Shown: positions 24,293-33,101 of the stretch, one piece after another | Layout: each line of letters starts with the position of its first letter | Position numbering within the stretch: the first letter of the stretch is position 1 | Origin: Candidatus Goldiibacteriota bacterium | Lineage (GTDB): Bacteria > Oederibacteriota > JAAXVQ01 | Direction of reading: 5' to 3' | Assembly: GCA_020052235.1 (NCBI GenBank) | Contig: JAGVPM010000110.1 | Span: 1 to 37,627 of the forward strand | Length of the DNA: 37,627 nt | Program-made: the position numbers and the translations under genes | Notes under the pieces: generated by a model | What the model saw: the letters and a program-made list of their open reading frames with translations, nothing else | Databases searched by the model: none | Told to the model about the DNA's origin: nothing

Positions 24293-25587
24293 GCGATCGC
24301 GGTGTGATGTTAACCGCGGTGCGCGCCCAAAGCCCGGCCGCGCGGGCCGGGTTACGCGTGGGTGACCGGGTGCTGAGCATCGGCGGGCAACCCATGGAAG
24401 ATGCCATTGATGTCATGTATGCCATTGCCGAGGAAACGTTTTCACTCGAAGTAATGCGGGGCAACCGGAAGTATACCTTCGTGGTGGAGCGTCCCCACGG
24501 CCGGGATTGGGGCGCGCAAATGGAACCGCCGCCGGTCCGCCATTGCGGCAATCGGTGCGTGTTTTGTTTTGTGGACCAAATGCCCAAAGGCTTGCGTCCG
24601 AGTTTATACATCAAAGACGAGGATTACCGGCATTCGTTTTTATACGGCAATTATGTGACCCTATCCAATACCGCCCAACGTGATCTGGAACGAATCAATC
24701 GTCTAAAATTATCGCCCCTGTATATTTCCGTGCATGCCACCGAGGAACGTGTCCGGCAAACCTTGCTGGGGCGTACCAAGGTGACGCCGATTTTGTCCCA
24801 GTTAAAACAACTGGCTGGAGCAGGCATTGTCTTGCATACGCAAGCCGTGATTTGTCCGGGCCTTAATGACGGCCGCGTGCTGGATAAAACCGTGCGCGAT
24901 TTAAGCCGTTTGTATCCGCAAGTGCAGTCCTTGGCCCTGGTGCCCGTGGGCCTTTCGCAGCACCGCGCAGGCTTGGCGCCGTTGAGGCCCGTGGATAAGC
25001 GCTTGGCGCAGCAGATGGTGCGCAAGGTTGGCGCTTGGCAGGAACGTTTCCGGAGAATTTTGGGTTCGCGTTTCGTGTATGCCACGGACGAATGGTATTT
25101 ACGCGCCGGTTCCAAAATTCCGGTTGCGTCTGCCTACGAAGGATTCCCGCAAATTGAGAACGGCGTAGGCATCGTGCGGCAGTTTATGGACGGCATGCGG
25201 GCAGCAACGCGCGCTTTGCCCAAACGTGTATCTCCGGCCCGGCGCATTGTGGTACCTACCGGCACTTTGGCCGAGTCGGTTGTGCGCCGTGCCTTGCGAC
25301 CGTTGGCGCGCATCCCGGGCGTTTCGCTGGAGGTCGTGCCCGTGCCCAATCGTTTGTTCGGCGCGTCCGTGACCGTGACCGGCCTGCTCTGCGGCGCAGA
25401 TATCGCGCACGCGTTGGCCGATAAAATGCAGGGATCGACGCGGGTGTTGATTGCCGGAGATATGGTGCGCATCGGGCAGGATGTGTTTTTGGATGATATG
25501 TCCCTCAAGGACTTAGGCAAGCGGTTGCACGTCCGGGTCTTTTTAGTCCGGTCGCCGGAGGAGTTGGTGAAGCGTGTGACGGGGTGA
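24289..25587 (+). CDS. DUF512 protein with PDZ and radical-SAM-like cluster
   Basis: 432 residues. An N-terminal PDZ-like segment (SPAARAGLRVGDRVLSIGG, about 15-33) is followed by a CGNRCVFC cluster (Cys86, Cys90, Cys93), a radical SAM-type CxxxCxxC motif. The Cys-rich region, an SPLYISVHATEERVRQ stretch and a C-terminal DUF512 domain (SAYEGFPQIENGVG, then PTGTLAE) identify the family. Members are uncharacterised FeS proteins, found for example in clostridia and cyanobacteria. The start overlaps the debranching enzyme stop by 4 bp, so it is co-translated, though no functional link is known. Confidence 0.88.
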   Translation: MSDRGVMLTAVRAQSPAARAGLRVGDRVLSIGGQPMEDAIDVMYAIAEETFSLEVMRGNRKYTFVVERPHGRDWGAQMEPPPVRHCGNRCVFCFVDQMPKGLRPSLYIKDEDYRHSFLYGNYVTLSNTAQRDLERINRLKLSPLYISVHATEERVRQTLLGRTKVTPILSQLKQLAGAGIVLHTQAVICPGLNDGRVLDKTVRDLSRLYPQVQSLALVPVGLSQHRAGLAPLRPVDKRLAQQMVRKVGAWQERFRRILGSRFVYATDEWYLRAGSKIPVASAYEGFPQIENGVGIVRQFMDGMRAATRALPKRVSPARRIVVPTGTLAESVVRRALRPLARIPGVSLEVVPVPNRLFGASVTVTGLLCGADIAHALADKMQGSTRVLIAGDMVRIGQDVFLDDMSLKDLGKRLHVRVFLVRSPEELVKRVTG

Positions 25588-25695
25588 AGGTGTAATTTTG
25601 AGAAATAATGTTCCGAACCGTCTTTGAATAATGGTAAAATTCACAAAACGTTAACTAAATTATTGCGTTTAAGCATTGCGCGGGAGGGGGCAAAC

Positions 25696-25986
25696 ATGGG
25701 AAAAAATGAAATTCTCGCCGTGTTGCGGGAATTTAAAAAACATTTTGCAACTCAGTACGGGATTAAAGCTTTGGGTGTTTTTGGCTCCGTGGCCCGCGAC
25801 CAAGCCCGCGAGGACTCTGATGTCGATGTGGTAATACAGATGGACCAGCCGAATTTAGTGACCTTGTCACGGATTCGCCTGGAAATCGAAGAGACGGTCC
25901 ACAAGCATGTAGATATCGTGCAATATCGGGAAGAAATGAACGGCTTATTAAAAAAGCGCATTGACCTCGAGGCAGTTTATGTATGA
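25696..25986 (+). CDS. mntA: MntA-type minimal nucleotidyltransferase (antitoxin), apparently orphan
   Basis: 96 residues from the ATG at 25696, behind GGGAGGGGG. The nucleotidyltransferase motif is GVFGSVARDQAREDSDVDVV (Gly30-Ser31, Asp42/Asp44), with a third acidic residue in HVDIVQY (Asp73). Such proteins AMPylate and silence the HepT (HEPN) RNase toxin encoded just downstream. Here the expected hepT start overlaps the stop by 8 bp, but the toxin frame ends after 17 codons. The gene may be a left-over antitoxin or act on a HepT elsewhere. Confidence 0.88.
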   Translation: MGKNEILAVLREFKKHFATQYGIKALGVFGSVARDQAREDSDVDVVIQMDQPNLVTLSRIRLEIEETVHKHVDIVQYREEMNGLLKKRIDLEAVYV

Positions 25987-26032
25987 CCGGGAAATGGTAA
26001 CAAAAAAATATTCGCCTTCCACCAATTCCTAG
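25979..26032 (+). pseudogene. hepT: hepT toxin remnant (17 codons)
   Basis: The ATG at 25979 overlaps the mntA stop by 8 bp, the usual mntA-hepT junction. The first residues, MYDREMV, match HepT N-termini. After about seven codons the homology stops and a TAG follows at 26030-26032. The next DNA is a hairpin (CGCCTTCC/GGAAGGCG, 26013-26020/26033-26040) and then the AT-rich SIR2-like gene. The toxin appears to have been deleted or replaced by the island. The short homology limits certainty. Confidence 0.5.
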
Positions 26033-26087
26033 GGAAGGCGTCAGGCGCGATTAGCGCTATACTGCATTCACAATTTCGAGGTAAAAT

Positions 26088-27131
26088 ATGCTTGAAAATG
26101 GTTCGAAAGTTTTAATTTTTGGTGCAGGTTCAACTCGAGGAGCGTTCGACCGAGTCGAAGATTTTCCGCCTCCACCTATTGATAAGGATTTTTTTATAAT
26201 AGCCAATCAACTAAAAGGGCGTAATACAAATATCTTAGCCAAGAGGGTTCTTGGCGAAGTATGGAAATTATATGGCCGAGTTGATTCAATAGGTTTAGAA
26301 CAATACTATAGAGCTTTAGAAACACGAGATGCGGTAAAAATATTTCATACAACAGCAAGTCGACAAATGGACTGGAAAAAAAGAATCAATGACTTGAATG
26401 AACTTATACGGAGAGTATTCATCCATACCACTTGTTTTATGGATAGCAAAGTTACACCTAAAAAAAGCTCTGTTCATAGCAAAATATTGAAAAAATTGAA
26501 ATCTGGAGATACGATCATTACTTTTAATTATGACACCGTGATTGAAGAATCTTTTGAAAATTCTGAGCATTGGAATCCTAAATATGGGTATGGTAAAAAA
26601 ATCTCGGGAGTTACTTCTGATTGGTGTCGAGGATGGTGCGAAAAAAACTCCTGTAATAAAGTCGCGTCATCGAACGTCTCTTTGTTAAAACTTCACGGAA
26701 GCATTAATTTTGATTGTTACACAAATAAAATTTTGAAATTAAAATCTCGGCCATATAATGTAAGCTCTTTAAAAACAAAATGGCGAAGCGAGAAAGTTTC
26801 TATCCTGCCTCCGGGTTGGAATAAACCAATAACGCAAAACCCGTATAAAGAAATATGGAATGCAGCGAAAATCAGCTTACAAAAATGCCAGACACTTGTG
26901 ATTGTTGGTTACTCGCTTCCAGAAGCAGATGTTTTAGCTCACTCCTTGCTTTCGGAAGTCGTTAGGATTAGGAGTTCTCGTAAAAAGCAATATTTACGTG
27001 AAATTCATTTAGCGGATCCAGATCAAAAAATAAGAGAAAAGTTTATAAATTTATTTAATCCGGCGCTTGGACCCAATGCTAAGATATATAAATATAACGG
27101 CATTAAAGAACTAAGCGAAATGATCTCTTGA
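26088..27131 (+). CDS. SIR2-like (NAD-hydrolase fold) protein, probable defence effector
   Basis: 347 residues, with base use far more AT-rich than its neighbours, suggesting recent transfer. SIR2-like marks are an N-terminal VLIFGAGSTRGAF (Gly12-Ala-Gly-Ser15), a DTIITFNYDTVIEESF block (Asn147/Asp149), the conserved histidine in LLKLHGSINF (His203) and a C-terminal TLVIVGYSLPEADVLAHSLL that completes the Rossmann site. No effector or sensor domain is fused. Family members in phage defence hydrolyse NAD+ to stop infection. A GAGGT site precedes the ATG by 6 bp. It sits where hepT should be, upstream of a Schlafen/AlbA_2 protein. Confidence 0.75.
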   Translation: MLENGSKVLIFGAGSTRGAFDRVEDFPPPPIDKDFFIIANQLKGRNTNILAKRVLGEVWKLYGRVDSIGLEQYYRALETRDAVKIFHTTASRQMDWKKRINDLNELIRRVFIHTTCFMDSKVTPKKSSVHSKILKKLKSGDTIITFNYDTVIEESFENSEHWNPKYGYGKKISGVTSDWCRGWCEKNSCNKVASSNVSLLKLHGSINFDCYTNKILKLKSRPYNVSSLKTKWRSEKVSILPPGWNKPITQNPYKEIWNAAKISLQKCQTLVIVGYSLPEADVLAHSLLSEVVRIRSSRKKQYLREIHLADPDQKIREKFINLFNPALGPNAKIYKYNGIKELSEMIS

Positions 27132-27164
27132 TATTGACCATTTAAGAGCTGCTGGGTTATCAAT

Positions 27165-27380
27165 ATGCACATAAGGAATACCCGAATTGCCATGCCTCTA
27201 AATTTAACTAATAGTGAAAACGAATGGCGAATTTTACGCACCCCAAAATACCATTTCCTGGAGCTGGAAAGTTCATTTCACGAGTGCATGAAGAAGCGAC
27301 GAAAAATTGCGATCAAGGTCGTGGGTAGTTTGGGCGACTACGCCATGAAGATTATTGAAGTCGGCATGGGAGGGAAGTAA
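27165..27380 (+). CDS. Small hypothetical protein upstream of the AlbA_2 gene
   Basis: 71 residues, basic in the second half (MKKRRKIAIKVVGSLGDYAMK). No family is recognised and no clear ribosome site precedes the ATGs at 27165 or 27192. Its stop overlaps the next start by one base (TAATG), and the ribosome site of that gene (GGGAGG) lies in its last codons. It may be a real coupled gene, the tail of a gene truncated by the SIR2 insertion, or chance. Confidence 0.35.
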   Translation: MHIRNTRIAMPLNLTNSENEWRILRTPKYHFLELESSFHECMKKRRKIAIKVVGSLGDYAMKIIEVGMGGK

Positions 27381-29023
27381 TGCCCGGCCATATGCAGGAT
27401 GCCATTGAACGTCTAAAACGTTGGATGAATGAGTTGGAAGGTGAAAAACTTGAGTTTAAAGAAGCCAAGCATAATTATGATTTTGACCGTCTTTTAGAGT
27501 ATGCGGTTGCGCTTGCCAATGAAGGCGGGGGCAAAATAATATTGGGCGTAAGTGACAAGCGGCCGCGAAGCGTGGTCGGAACCAGCGCTTTTGCGCAGCC
27601 GGAGCGTACTCGCGCCGGATTGATGGAAAAGCTCCCACTCAGGATTGAAGTTGAGATCATTGAACATCCGCAAGGACGTGTTTTGGTTTTTACTATTCCG
27701 CCGAGGCCAATTGGTGTGCCGCTGCAAGCTGAGGGAATATATTTAGAACGGCACGGCGACAGTTTACGGCCAATGACACCGGAAAAACTTAAGACAATCT
27801 TCAATGAAGTTGGCCATGACTTCTCGGCCGATTTTTGTCCCGGTGCATCCATGGCCGATTTGGATACTAATGCTATTGAAGCTTTTCGCAAGCGTTGGAT
27901 CATCAAGTCCGGTAATCAGGCACTGCAGCAACGCACACTGGAACAAATACTTCACGACGCCGAGGCCATAACGGATCAGGGGATTACTTTTGCGGCACTC
28001 ATTCTCTTTGGCACCCGGCAGGCGCTGGGAAAGTATTTGGCACAGGCTGAAGTGATATTTGAATACCGTTCTTCAGAAGCAGCCGGTCCGGCGCAAGACA
28101 GAAAAGAATACCGGCAGGGGTTTTTTGGCTTTTATGAGGATATTTGGAATACCATCAATCTGCGCAATAATAAGCAGCATTACCAGGATGGGTTGTTTGT
28201 TTATGATATTCCCACGTTTGAAGAGCGCATGGTGCGCGAGGCAGTTTTAAATGCGGTAAGCCATCGTGACTATCGGCTGGGCGGCAGCGTGTTTATAAGG
28301 CAATTTTCTAATCGGCTTGAAGTAGTAAGTCCGGGCGGGTTTCCACCGGGCATCAACCAAGAAAATATTTTGGACAGGCAATACCCGCGCAACCGCCGCA
28401 TGGCCGAAATGTTTGGCAAGTGCGGGTTGGTTGAACGTTCCGGACAGGGTGTTAACTTGATGTTTGAACAAGCCATACGGCACAGTAAGCTGCCGCCGGA
28501 TTTTGCCAAGTCTGATGAATATCAAGTTAACCTGACTTTGCACGGGCAAGTTCAAGATCCCAAATTTGTGAATTTTCTTGAAAAAATTGCTCAGGAGAGC
28601 GAACTCTCCTTTACTACCCAAGATTTAATACTCTTGGACCATATTCATCGAACTCAGTCGATTCCGGATTCATTGCGCTCCCGAGTGCCGCTTTTGATTG
28701 AGCACGGAGTTTTAGAATCGGTTGGCCGCACCAGTGGCACAAAATATATTCTTTCTAAAAGATTTTATTCATTTGTTGGCCGTAAAGGCGTATATACCCG
28801 CAAGCGAGGACTGGATAGAAATACAAATAAAGAACTGATTTTAAAGCACGTTTTTGATAATAAGGAGCTAGGTTGCGCGTTTAATGAATTTGTCCAGGTT
28901 TTACCTCACGGATCAACCAGTTATATTCAAGGATTGCTGCGGGAATTAAAGGCAGAAGGAAAAATTACGCTTACGGGCCGCAAACGATGGGCAAGGTGGT
29001 ATCCGGCTTTTAAAGCTCAGTAG
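27380..29023 (+). CDS. Schlafen/AlbA_2 domain protein with GHKL ATPase and winged-helix parts
   Basis: 547 residues, COG2865-like ('RecG-like' without a helicase). The N-terminal Schlafen AlbA_2 domain (about 18-135) shows EKLEFKEAK and ALANEGGGKIILGVSDK. A GHKL-type ATP-binding domain (HATPase_c_4, about 280-365) shows MVREAVLNAVSHRDY, VVSPGGFPPGI and RSGQGVNLM. The C-terminus (about 405-545) looks like winged helices. Such proteins are transcription regulators or defence components. The GGGAGG site supports the ATG at 27380. Its base composition lies between that of the SIR2 gene and the core genes. Confidence 0.85.
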   Translation: MPGHMQDAIERLKRWMNELEGEKLEFKEAKHNYDFDRLLEYAVALANEGGGKIILGVSDKRPRSVVGTSAFAQPERTRAGLMEKLPLRIEVEIIEHPQGRVLVFTIPPRPIGVPLQAEGIYLERHGDSLRPMTPEKLKTIFNEVGHDFSADFCPGASMADLDTNAIEAFRKRWIIKSGNQALQQRTLEQILHDAEAITDQGITFAALILFGTRQALGKYLAQAEVIFEYRSSEAAGPAQDRKEYRQGFFGFYEDIWNTINLRNNKQHYQDGLFVYDIPTFEERMVREAVLNAVSHRDYRLGGSVFIRQFSNRLEVVSPGGFPPGINQENILDRQYPRNRRMAEMFGKCGLVERSGQGVNLMFEQAIRHSKLPPDFAKSDEYQVNLTLHGQVQDPKFVNFLEKIAQESELSFTTQDLILLDHIHRTQSIPDSLRSRVPLLIEHGVLESVGRTSGTKYILSKRFYSFVGRKGVYTRKRGLDRNTNKELILKHVFDNKELGCAFNEFVQVLPHGSTSYIQGLLRELKAEGKITLTGRKRWARWYPAFKAQ

Positions 29024-29040
29024 GTATTTAGCTTTTAAAA

Positions 29041-29070
29041 AGCATAGAAAAGCATAGAAAAGTATAGAAG
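29041..29070. repeat. Three tandem 10-bp units in an AT-rich intergenic region
   Basis: agcatagaaa, agcatagaaa and agtatagaag follow each other directly after the AlbA_2 gene. The rest of 29024-29303 is AT-rich with further aataaag copies and holds no recognisable gene. It marks the right edge of the accessory island. Confidence 0.7.
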
Positions 29071-29303
29071 GATTGAAAGCCATTGAAAAATAAAGGGAAA
29101 AATAAAGAGAATAATAAAGGTTTTAAAATTTAAAAAGTATAAAAGCACAAACTATTAGTTGAAACCGTTATCTACTTCCCCCGGCGTTCTAAATTTTACA
29201 GTATTTTTTGCTGGCAAAACATGGTATACGTGTAAGGTTTGCACACAGAAGGCGGCGGGTTTTTGCCGGAATGATGATTTTTTTGTAAGGGAATGAGGGA
29301 GTT

Positions 29304-30644
29304 ATGAAGCAAGCGGTAGTAGCCTTGGTGGGGCGGCCCAATGTGGGGAAATCAGCGTTGTTTAACCGGTTAACGGGTAAAGCCCGGGCTATTGTAGATG
29401 CTTTTTCGGGTTTGACGCGGGACCGGAATTACGGCCTGGTCACTTGGCAAAATAAGGATTTTATTTTGATCGACACTGGCGGCGTGGAACTGGAAACGCC
29501 GGATAAAATCCGCCGGCAGGTTCAGGAACAGACGCAAGCCGCGCTGCAGGAAGCGGATATCATATTATATATACTGGATGCGCGCACGCCGCTGGACCGG
29601 GCGGATGAACGCATTGCCGAACAATTGCGCAAGACTGCCAAACCGGTTTTTTTAGTGGTCAATAAAGTGGACAACGCGGAACAGGAAGCAGAGGCGCAGG
29701 AGTTTTGGGCTTTGGGGTTGGATGAACCCATTCCCGTATCCGCGCTGCACGGGCGGCGGATTGATGAATTGCTCGACGCCATCTGGAAGTGCTTGCCGGA
29801 AATGCCGCTGACACCGGATGACGCCGATGACATGACCATTAAGATGGCGGTCGTGGGGCGGCCTAATGTTGGGAAATCCTCTTTGGTGAATCAAATGCTG
29901 GGCCAGCCGCGCGTTTTGGTTTCCGAAATTCCCGGGACCACGCGCGACTCCGTGGATTCGGATTTTGAATACAAAGGAAAAAAATACCGCATTGTGGACA
30001 CGGCCGGGTTGAATGCCCCCAAGCACCGCAACACCGAGGCTTTGGAAGATTACGCGGCCGTGCGGGCAATCCGTTCCATTAAGGAGTGCAACGTGGCCGT
30101 GCTGGTCTTGGATGCTTCGATTCCGCTTTCGGAGCAGGACGAGCGCATTGGCGGGCTTATTCATGAATCCGGGCGGGCGTGCATTTTAGGCATCAACAAA
30201 TGGGATCTCCTGGAAAAAGATTCTCGGACTTCGCAAAATTATATGGCAATCCTGCGCAAGCGCATGCCGTTTTTGGATTACGCTCCGATTGTGACTTTTT
30301 CCGCCAAGAACGGGCTGCGTGTGGACCGCGTGCTGGAGCTGGCGGCGTTTGTGGATGAGCAGCATGTCATGCGCTTTAAAACCAGCCTGCTCAACACCAC
30401 CTTGAAGGATATTTTGAAAAAGCATCCCGAGCCCACGCGGCACGGCAAATCCTTAAAGGTGCATTACATTTCCCAGACGGGGGTGCGGCCGCCGGCGTTT
30501 GCCTTGTTTGTCAATGAAGCCAAGCGCATGCATTTTGCCTACCTGCGTCATATTAAAAATAGTTTTCGGGAGCGTTTTGGTTTGGAAGGAACGCCGTTGA
30601 TCATTATGTTGCGTGGGCAAAAGGAGGCCAAGGAACGTGATTAA
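29304..30644 (+). CDS. der: Ribosome biogenesis GTPase Der (EngA)
   Basis: 446 residues with the two tandem GTPase domains unique to Der, needed for 50S subunit maturation. P-loops GRPNVGKS occur at 10-17 and 185-192; DTGG and DTAG G3 motifs and NKVD/NKWD G4 motifs are present. The C-terminal KH-like domain includes KSLKVHYISQTGVRPPAF. A GAGGGAG ribosome site precedes the ATG. First gene of the der-plsY-gpsA operon. Confidence 0.97.
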   Translation: MKQAVVALVGRPNVGKSALFNRLTGKARAIVDAFSGLTRDRNYGLVTWQNKDFILIDTGGVELETPDKIRRQVQEQTQAALQEADIILYILDARTPLDRADERIAEQLRKTAKPVFLVVNKVDNAEQEAEAQEFWALGLDEPIPVSALHGRRIDELLDAIWKCLPEMPLTPDDADDMTIKMAVVGRPNVGKSSLVNQMLGQPRVLVSEIPGTTRDSVDSDFEYKGKKYRIVDTAGLNAPKHRNTEALEDYAAVRAIRSIKECNVAVLVLDASIPLSEQDERIGGLIHESGRACILGINKWDLLEKDSRTSQNYMAILRKRMPFLDYAPIVTFSAKNGLRVDRVLELAAFVDEQHVMRFKTSLLNTTLKDILKKHPEPTRHGKSLKVHYISQTGVRPPAFALFVNEAKRMHFAYLRHIKNSFRERFGLEGTPLIIMLRGQKEAKERD

Positions 30645-31287
30645 TCATTATTGGGGATTTATTGCAGCCGTGCTGGGGAGTTATATTTTAGGGTCCATTC
30701 CCTCCGGCTACTGGTACGGCCGTTTGCGGGGAATTGATATCCGCAAACAGGGTTCGGGAAATTTGGGCGCCACCAATGCGCTGCGCGTGCTGGGAGTTCC
30801 GGCGGGTATTTTGGTGCTGTGCATTGATGTGGCCAAAGGGTTTGTGGCCGTGGCGGCTTTGCCGCTTTTAACCCCGTATCCGGGGTCGGATTATTTGCGC
30901 GTGGCTTGCGGTTTGGCGGCCGTGTTGGGGCATACCTACACGCTGTTTTTGAATTTTAAGGGCGGCAAGGGCGTGGCCACCACCTACGGTGTGTTGCTGG
31001 CCTTGGCCCCGATTTCGACGATTTTGGTGTTCCTGGTGTTGGTAGGCGTGGTGGCTTTAACGAAATATGTCTCCGCCGGGTCTTTGGCGTCGGCGATTTT
31101 ATTTCCCGCCTTCATCTGGCTGCTGGGTGAATCAGGGCAGTCTTTTTCGATTTTAATTCTGGCGGTGGTGGTGGGTGCGGCAGTGGTGGTTAAACATCGT
31201 TCCAACATCCGGCGTATTTTGGACGGCACGGAAAATAAAATTGGCAAACCGGCTGGGGCAACACCCAAGCAGGGGGGGAAGGCATGA
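30637..31287 (+). CDS. plsY: Glycerol-3-phosphate acyltransferase PlsY
   Basis: 216 residues from the GTG at 30637, which lies 9 bp after AGGAGG and overlaps der by 8 bp. PlsY is the membrane enzyme that moves an acyl group from acyl-phosphate to glycerol-3-phosphate. Motifs are GSIPSGYWYGRL, GSGNLGATNALRVLG, and FKGGKGVATTYG, with about five transmembrane segments. It overlaps gpsA, which makes its substrate, so the two steps of phosphatidate entry are encoded together. Confidence 0.95.
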   Translation: MINHYWGFIAAVLGSYILGSIPSGYWYGRLRGIDIRKQGSGNLGATNALRVLGVPAGILVLCIDVAKGFVAVAALPLLTPYPGSDYLRVACGLAAVLGHTYTLFLNFKGGKGVATTYGVLLALAPISTILVFLVLVGVVALTKYVSAGSLASAILFPAFIWLLGESGQSFSILILAVVVGAAVVVKHRSNIRRILDGTENKIGKPAGATPKQGGKA

Positions 31288-32297
31288 GCGCATCTCCTAT
31301 TGCCGTGATTGGTTCGGGTGCCTGGGGCACCAGTTTGGCTATGATTTTGCACCAGCGGGGCCACCGGGTGCATATGTGGGAATATTTTCCGGAATATGCC
31401 CAGGTGCTGGATACGACCCGGGAGAATCCGAAATTTTTGCCGGGCATAAAAATTCCGACGGATATTATGATTACATCGGACCTGGATAAAGCCGTGGCCG
31501 GGTGTGAGGCGGCCGTGATGGTGGTGCCCTCGCAGCGCACGCGTTCCGTGGCCAAGCGCCTGGCGCAGGGCGGTTTCAAACCGCGTTTGCTGGTATCGGC
31601 TTCCAAGGGCATTGAACAAGGAACCGTGATGCGCATGTCCGAAGTCTTAAACGAAGCATTCGGGCCCGAGACCGTGATTTGCACTTTGTCCGGCCCCAGC
31701 CATGCGGAAGAAGTCAGCCGTAAATTACCCTGTTCCCTGGTGGCCGCTTCGTTTTCAGCTGCGGATGCCCAGCGGGTCCAGGACTGGTTTATGACGCCTT
31801 CGGTGCGGGTGTACACCAGCGAAGACATTGTTGGTGTGGAATTGGGCGGTTCGCTCAAAAACATTATTGCCTTGGCTTCAGGCGTGGTGGACGGCCTGGG
31901 CTTGGGCGACAATGCCAAAGCCGCGTTGGTAACCCGGGGGTTGGTGGAAATGACCCGTCTGGGCCGTGCCTTGGGTGCGCGTCCGGAAACGTTTGCGGGC
32001 TTGTCGGGCTTGGGCGATTTGATGGTCACCTGCATGAGCCAGCATTCCCGCAACCGGCGTGTGGGGGAGGAATTGGGGCGCGGGCGTCGTTTAAAGGATA
32101 TTTTAGCCACTATGGAAATGGTGGCTGAGGGTGTGGACACCTCGCGCTCAGCCACCATGTTGGCGCAGCGCGTGGGCGTTGAAATGCCCATTACCGAACA
32201 GATGAACCGGATTTTATTTGAAGACGTCCGTCCGGCCGATGCGCTGACTGATTTAATGCAGCGCGCGCGCAAAGCGGAACACGAAGAGCAAAGCTAG
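31284..32297 (+). CDS. gpsA: Glycerol-3-phosphate dehydrogenase [NAD(P)+]
   Basis: 337 residues. It reduces dihydroxyacetone phosphate to sn-glycerol-3-phosphate for phospholipids. The N-terminal nucleotide motif is IGSGAWGTSLA (GxGxWGT, about 10-19); TLSGPSHAEEV and GGSLKNIIALASGVVDGLGLG, containing the catalytic lysine, mark the substrate domain. GLSGLGDLMVTC and SRNRRVGEELG are standard. The ATG overlaps the plsY stop (ATGA). Confidence 0.97.
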   Translation: MSASPIAVIGSGAWGTSLAMILHQRGHRVHMWEYFPEYAQVLDTTRENPKFLPGIKIPTDIMITSDLDKAVAGCEAAVMVVPSQRTRSVAKRLAQGGFKPRLLVSASKGIEQGTVMRMSEVLNEAFGPETVICTLSGPSHAEEVSRKLPCSLVAASFSAADAQRVQDWFMTPSVRVYTSEDIVGVELGGSLKNIIALASGVVDGLGLGDNAKAALVTRGLVEMTRLGRALGARPETFAGLSGLGDLMVTCMSQHSRNRRVGEELGRGRRLKDILATMEMVAEGVDTSRSATMLAQRVGVEMPITEQMNRILFEDVRPADALTDLMQRARKAEHEEQS

Positions 32298-32353
32298 AAG
32301 TTTGAACAATTAGTCTGAATTTTAGAGAGTCGATAGTAGAAAGTAGACCGCGC

Positions 32354-32668
32354 ATGGCCAAACTGGAGAATAATGTCACCAAGGCCGAGTTGGCCCAACG
32401 CTTGGCGGAAGTCGGTATTTCCCAGCGGCATGCCCGCCGGATCGTGGATTATTTTTTTGCACAAATAGTAGAAGCGTTGCAACACGGGGAAGTGATTCAT
32501 CTGGTGGGATTTGGCGCTTTTCGTTATAAAACGCGTCCGGCCCGGATGGGGAGAAATCCCCGCACCGGGGAAGCGGTGCACGTTCCCCCAAAACGCATCA
32601 TTCAGTTTAAGCCGGGCCGGGAATTGAAAACGCTTATTCGCGGCGGCGAACGGAAAGGAACCGTATAA
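32354..32668 (+). CDS. HU/IHF family DNA-binding protein
   Basis: 104 residues. N-terminal helices (TKAELAQRLAEVGISQRHAR) are followed by the beta-arm region: LVGFGAFRYKTRPARMGRNP, then the arm-tip RNPRTGEAV and a final KPGRELKTLI. This fits an HU/IHF subunit that bends DNA. Its length and RTGEAVHVPPKR segment favour an IHF-alpha-like protein. Its stop overlaps the MerR start by one base (TAATG), so the two are coupled. Confidence 0.92.
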   Translation: MAKLENNVTKAELAQRLAEVGISQRHARRIVDYFFAQIVEALQHGEVIHLVGFGAFRYKTRPARMGRNPRTGEAVHVPPKRIIQFKPGRELKTLIRGGERKGTV

Positions 32669-33075
32669 TGGCCCGTAATAAAAAGCCTGAATCCGCAGTT
32701 TTGGCAAACCCGGATCCCGGCACGCCCGGAAAAATGTTTTTTCAAATCCGGGATGTGGCGGACATGGAAGACCTTAAACCGCATGTGCTGCGGTATTGGG
32801 AAACCGAATTTCCCCAGTTGCGCCCGGAGAAAGGGAGTACCGGGCAACGCATCTACCGGGAGAAGGATTTAAAGGTGATTCGCCGCATAAAATCGCTGTT
32901 ATACGGCCAAAAATTTACCATTGCGGGGGCCAAACGCCAGTTGTCCACGGAAATCCGGTCGGAAAAATTTCAAATGAATTTAAATTTAGGCTTGCGCGAG
33001 AACCAGTTATTGAATACAATCCTCAAAGTCAAAAACGAACTGAATGGACTTCTACAGGTTTTGAACCGTCCTTGA
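32668..33075 (+). CDS. MerR family transcriptional regulator
   Basis: 135 residues. A MerR-type winged helix lies at about 25-95: FQIRDVADMEDLKPHVLRYW, ETEFPQLRPEKGSTGQRIY and the RIKSLLYGQKFTIAGAKRQL helix. A C-terminal leucine-rich segment could form the dimer coiled coil. No metal-binding cysteines are seen. This HU/IHF plus MerR pair is common downstream of core genes in deltaproteobacteria-like genomes; the target is unknown. Confidence 0.9.
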   Translation: MARNKKPESAVLANPDPGTPGKMFFQIRDVADMEDLKPHVLRYWETEFPQLRPEKGSTGQRIYREKDLKVIRRIKSLLYGQKFTIAGAKRQLSTEIRSEKFQMNLNLGLRENQLLNTILKVKNELNGLLQVLNRP

Positions 33076-33101
33076 AGTTTGGCGACGGATTTTTTTAGAA
33101 A

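Noticed and set aside
26013-26060. An integron attC-like site, suggested by the hairpin after the hepT stub
   Set aside because: The RYYYAAC/GTTRRRY core sites are absent; it is a simple stem with an unpaired loop.
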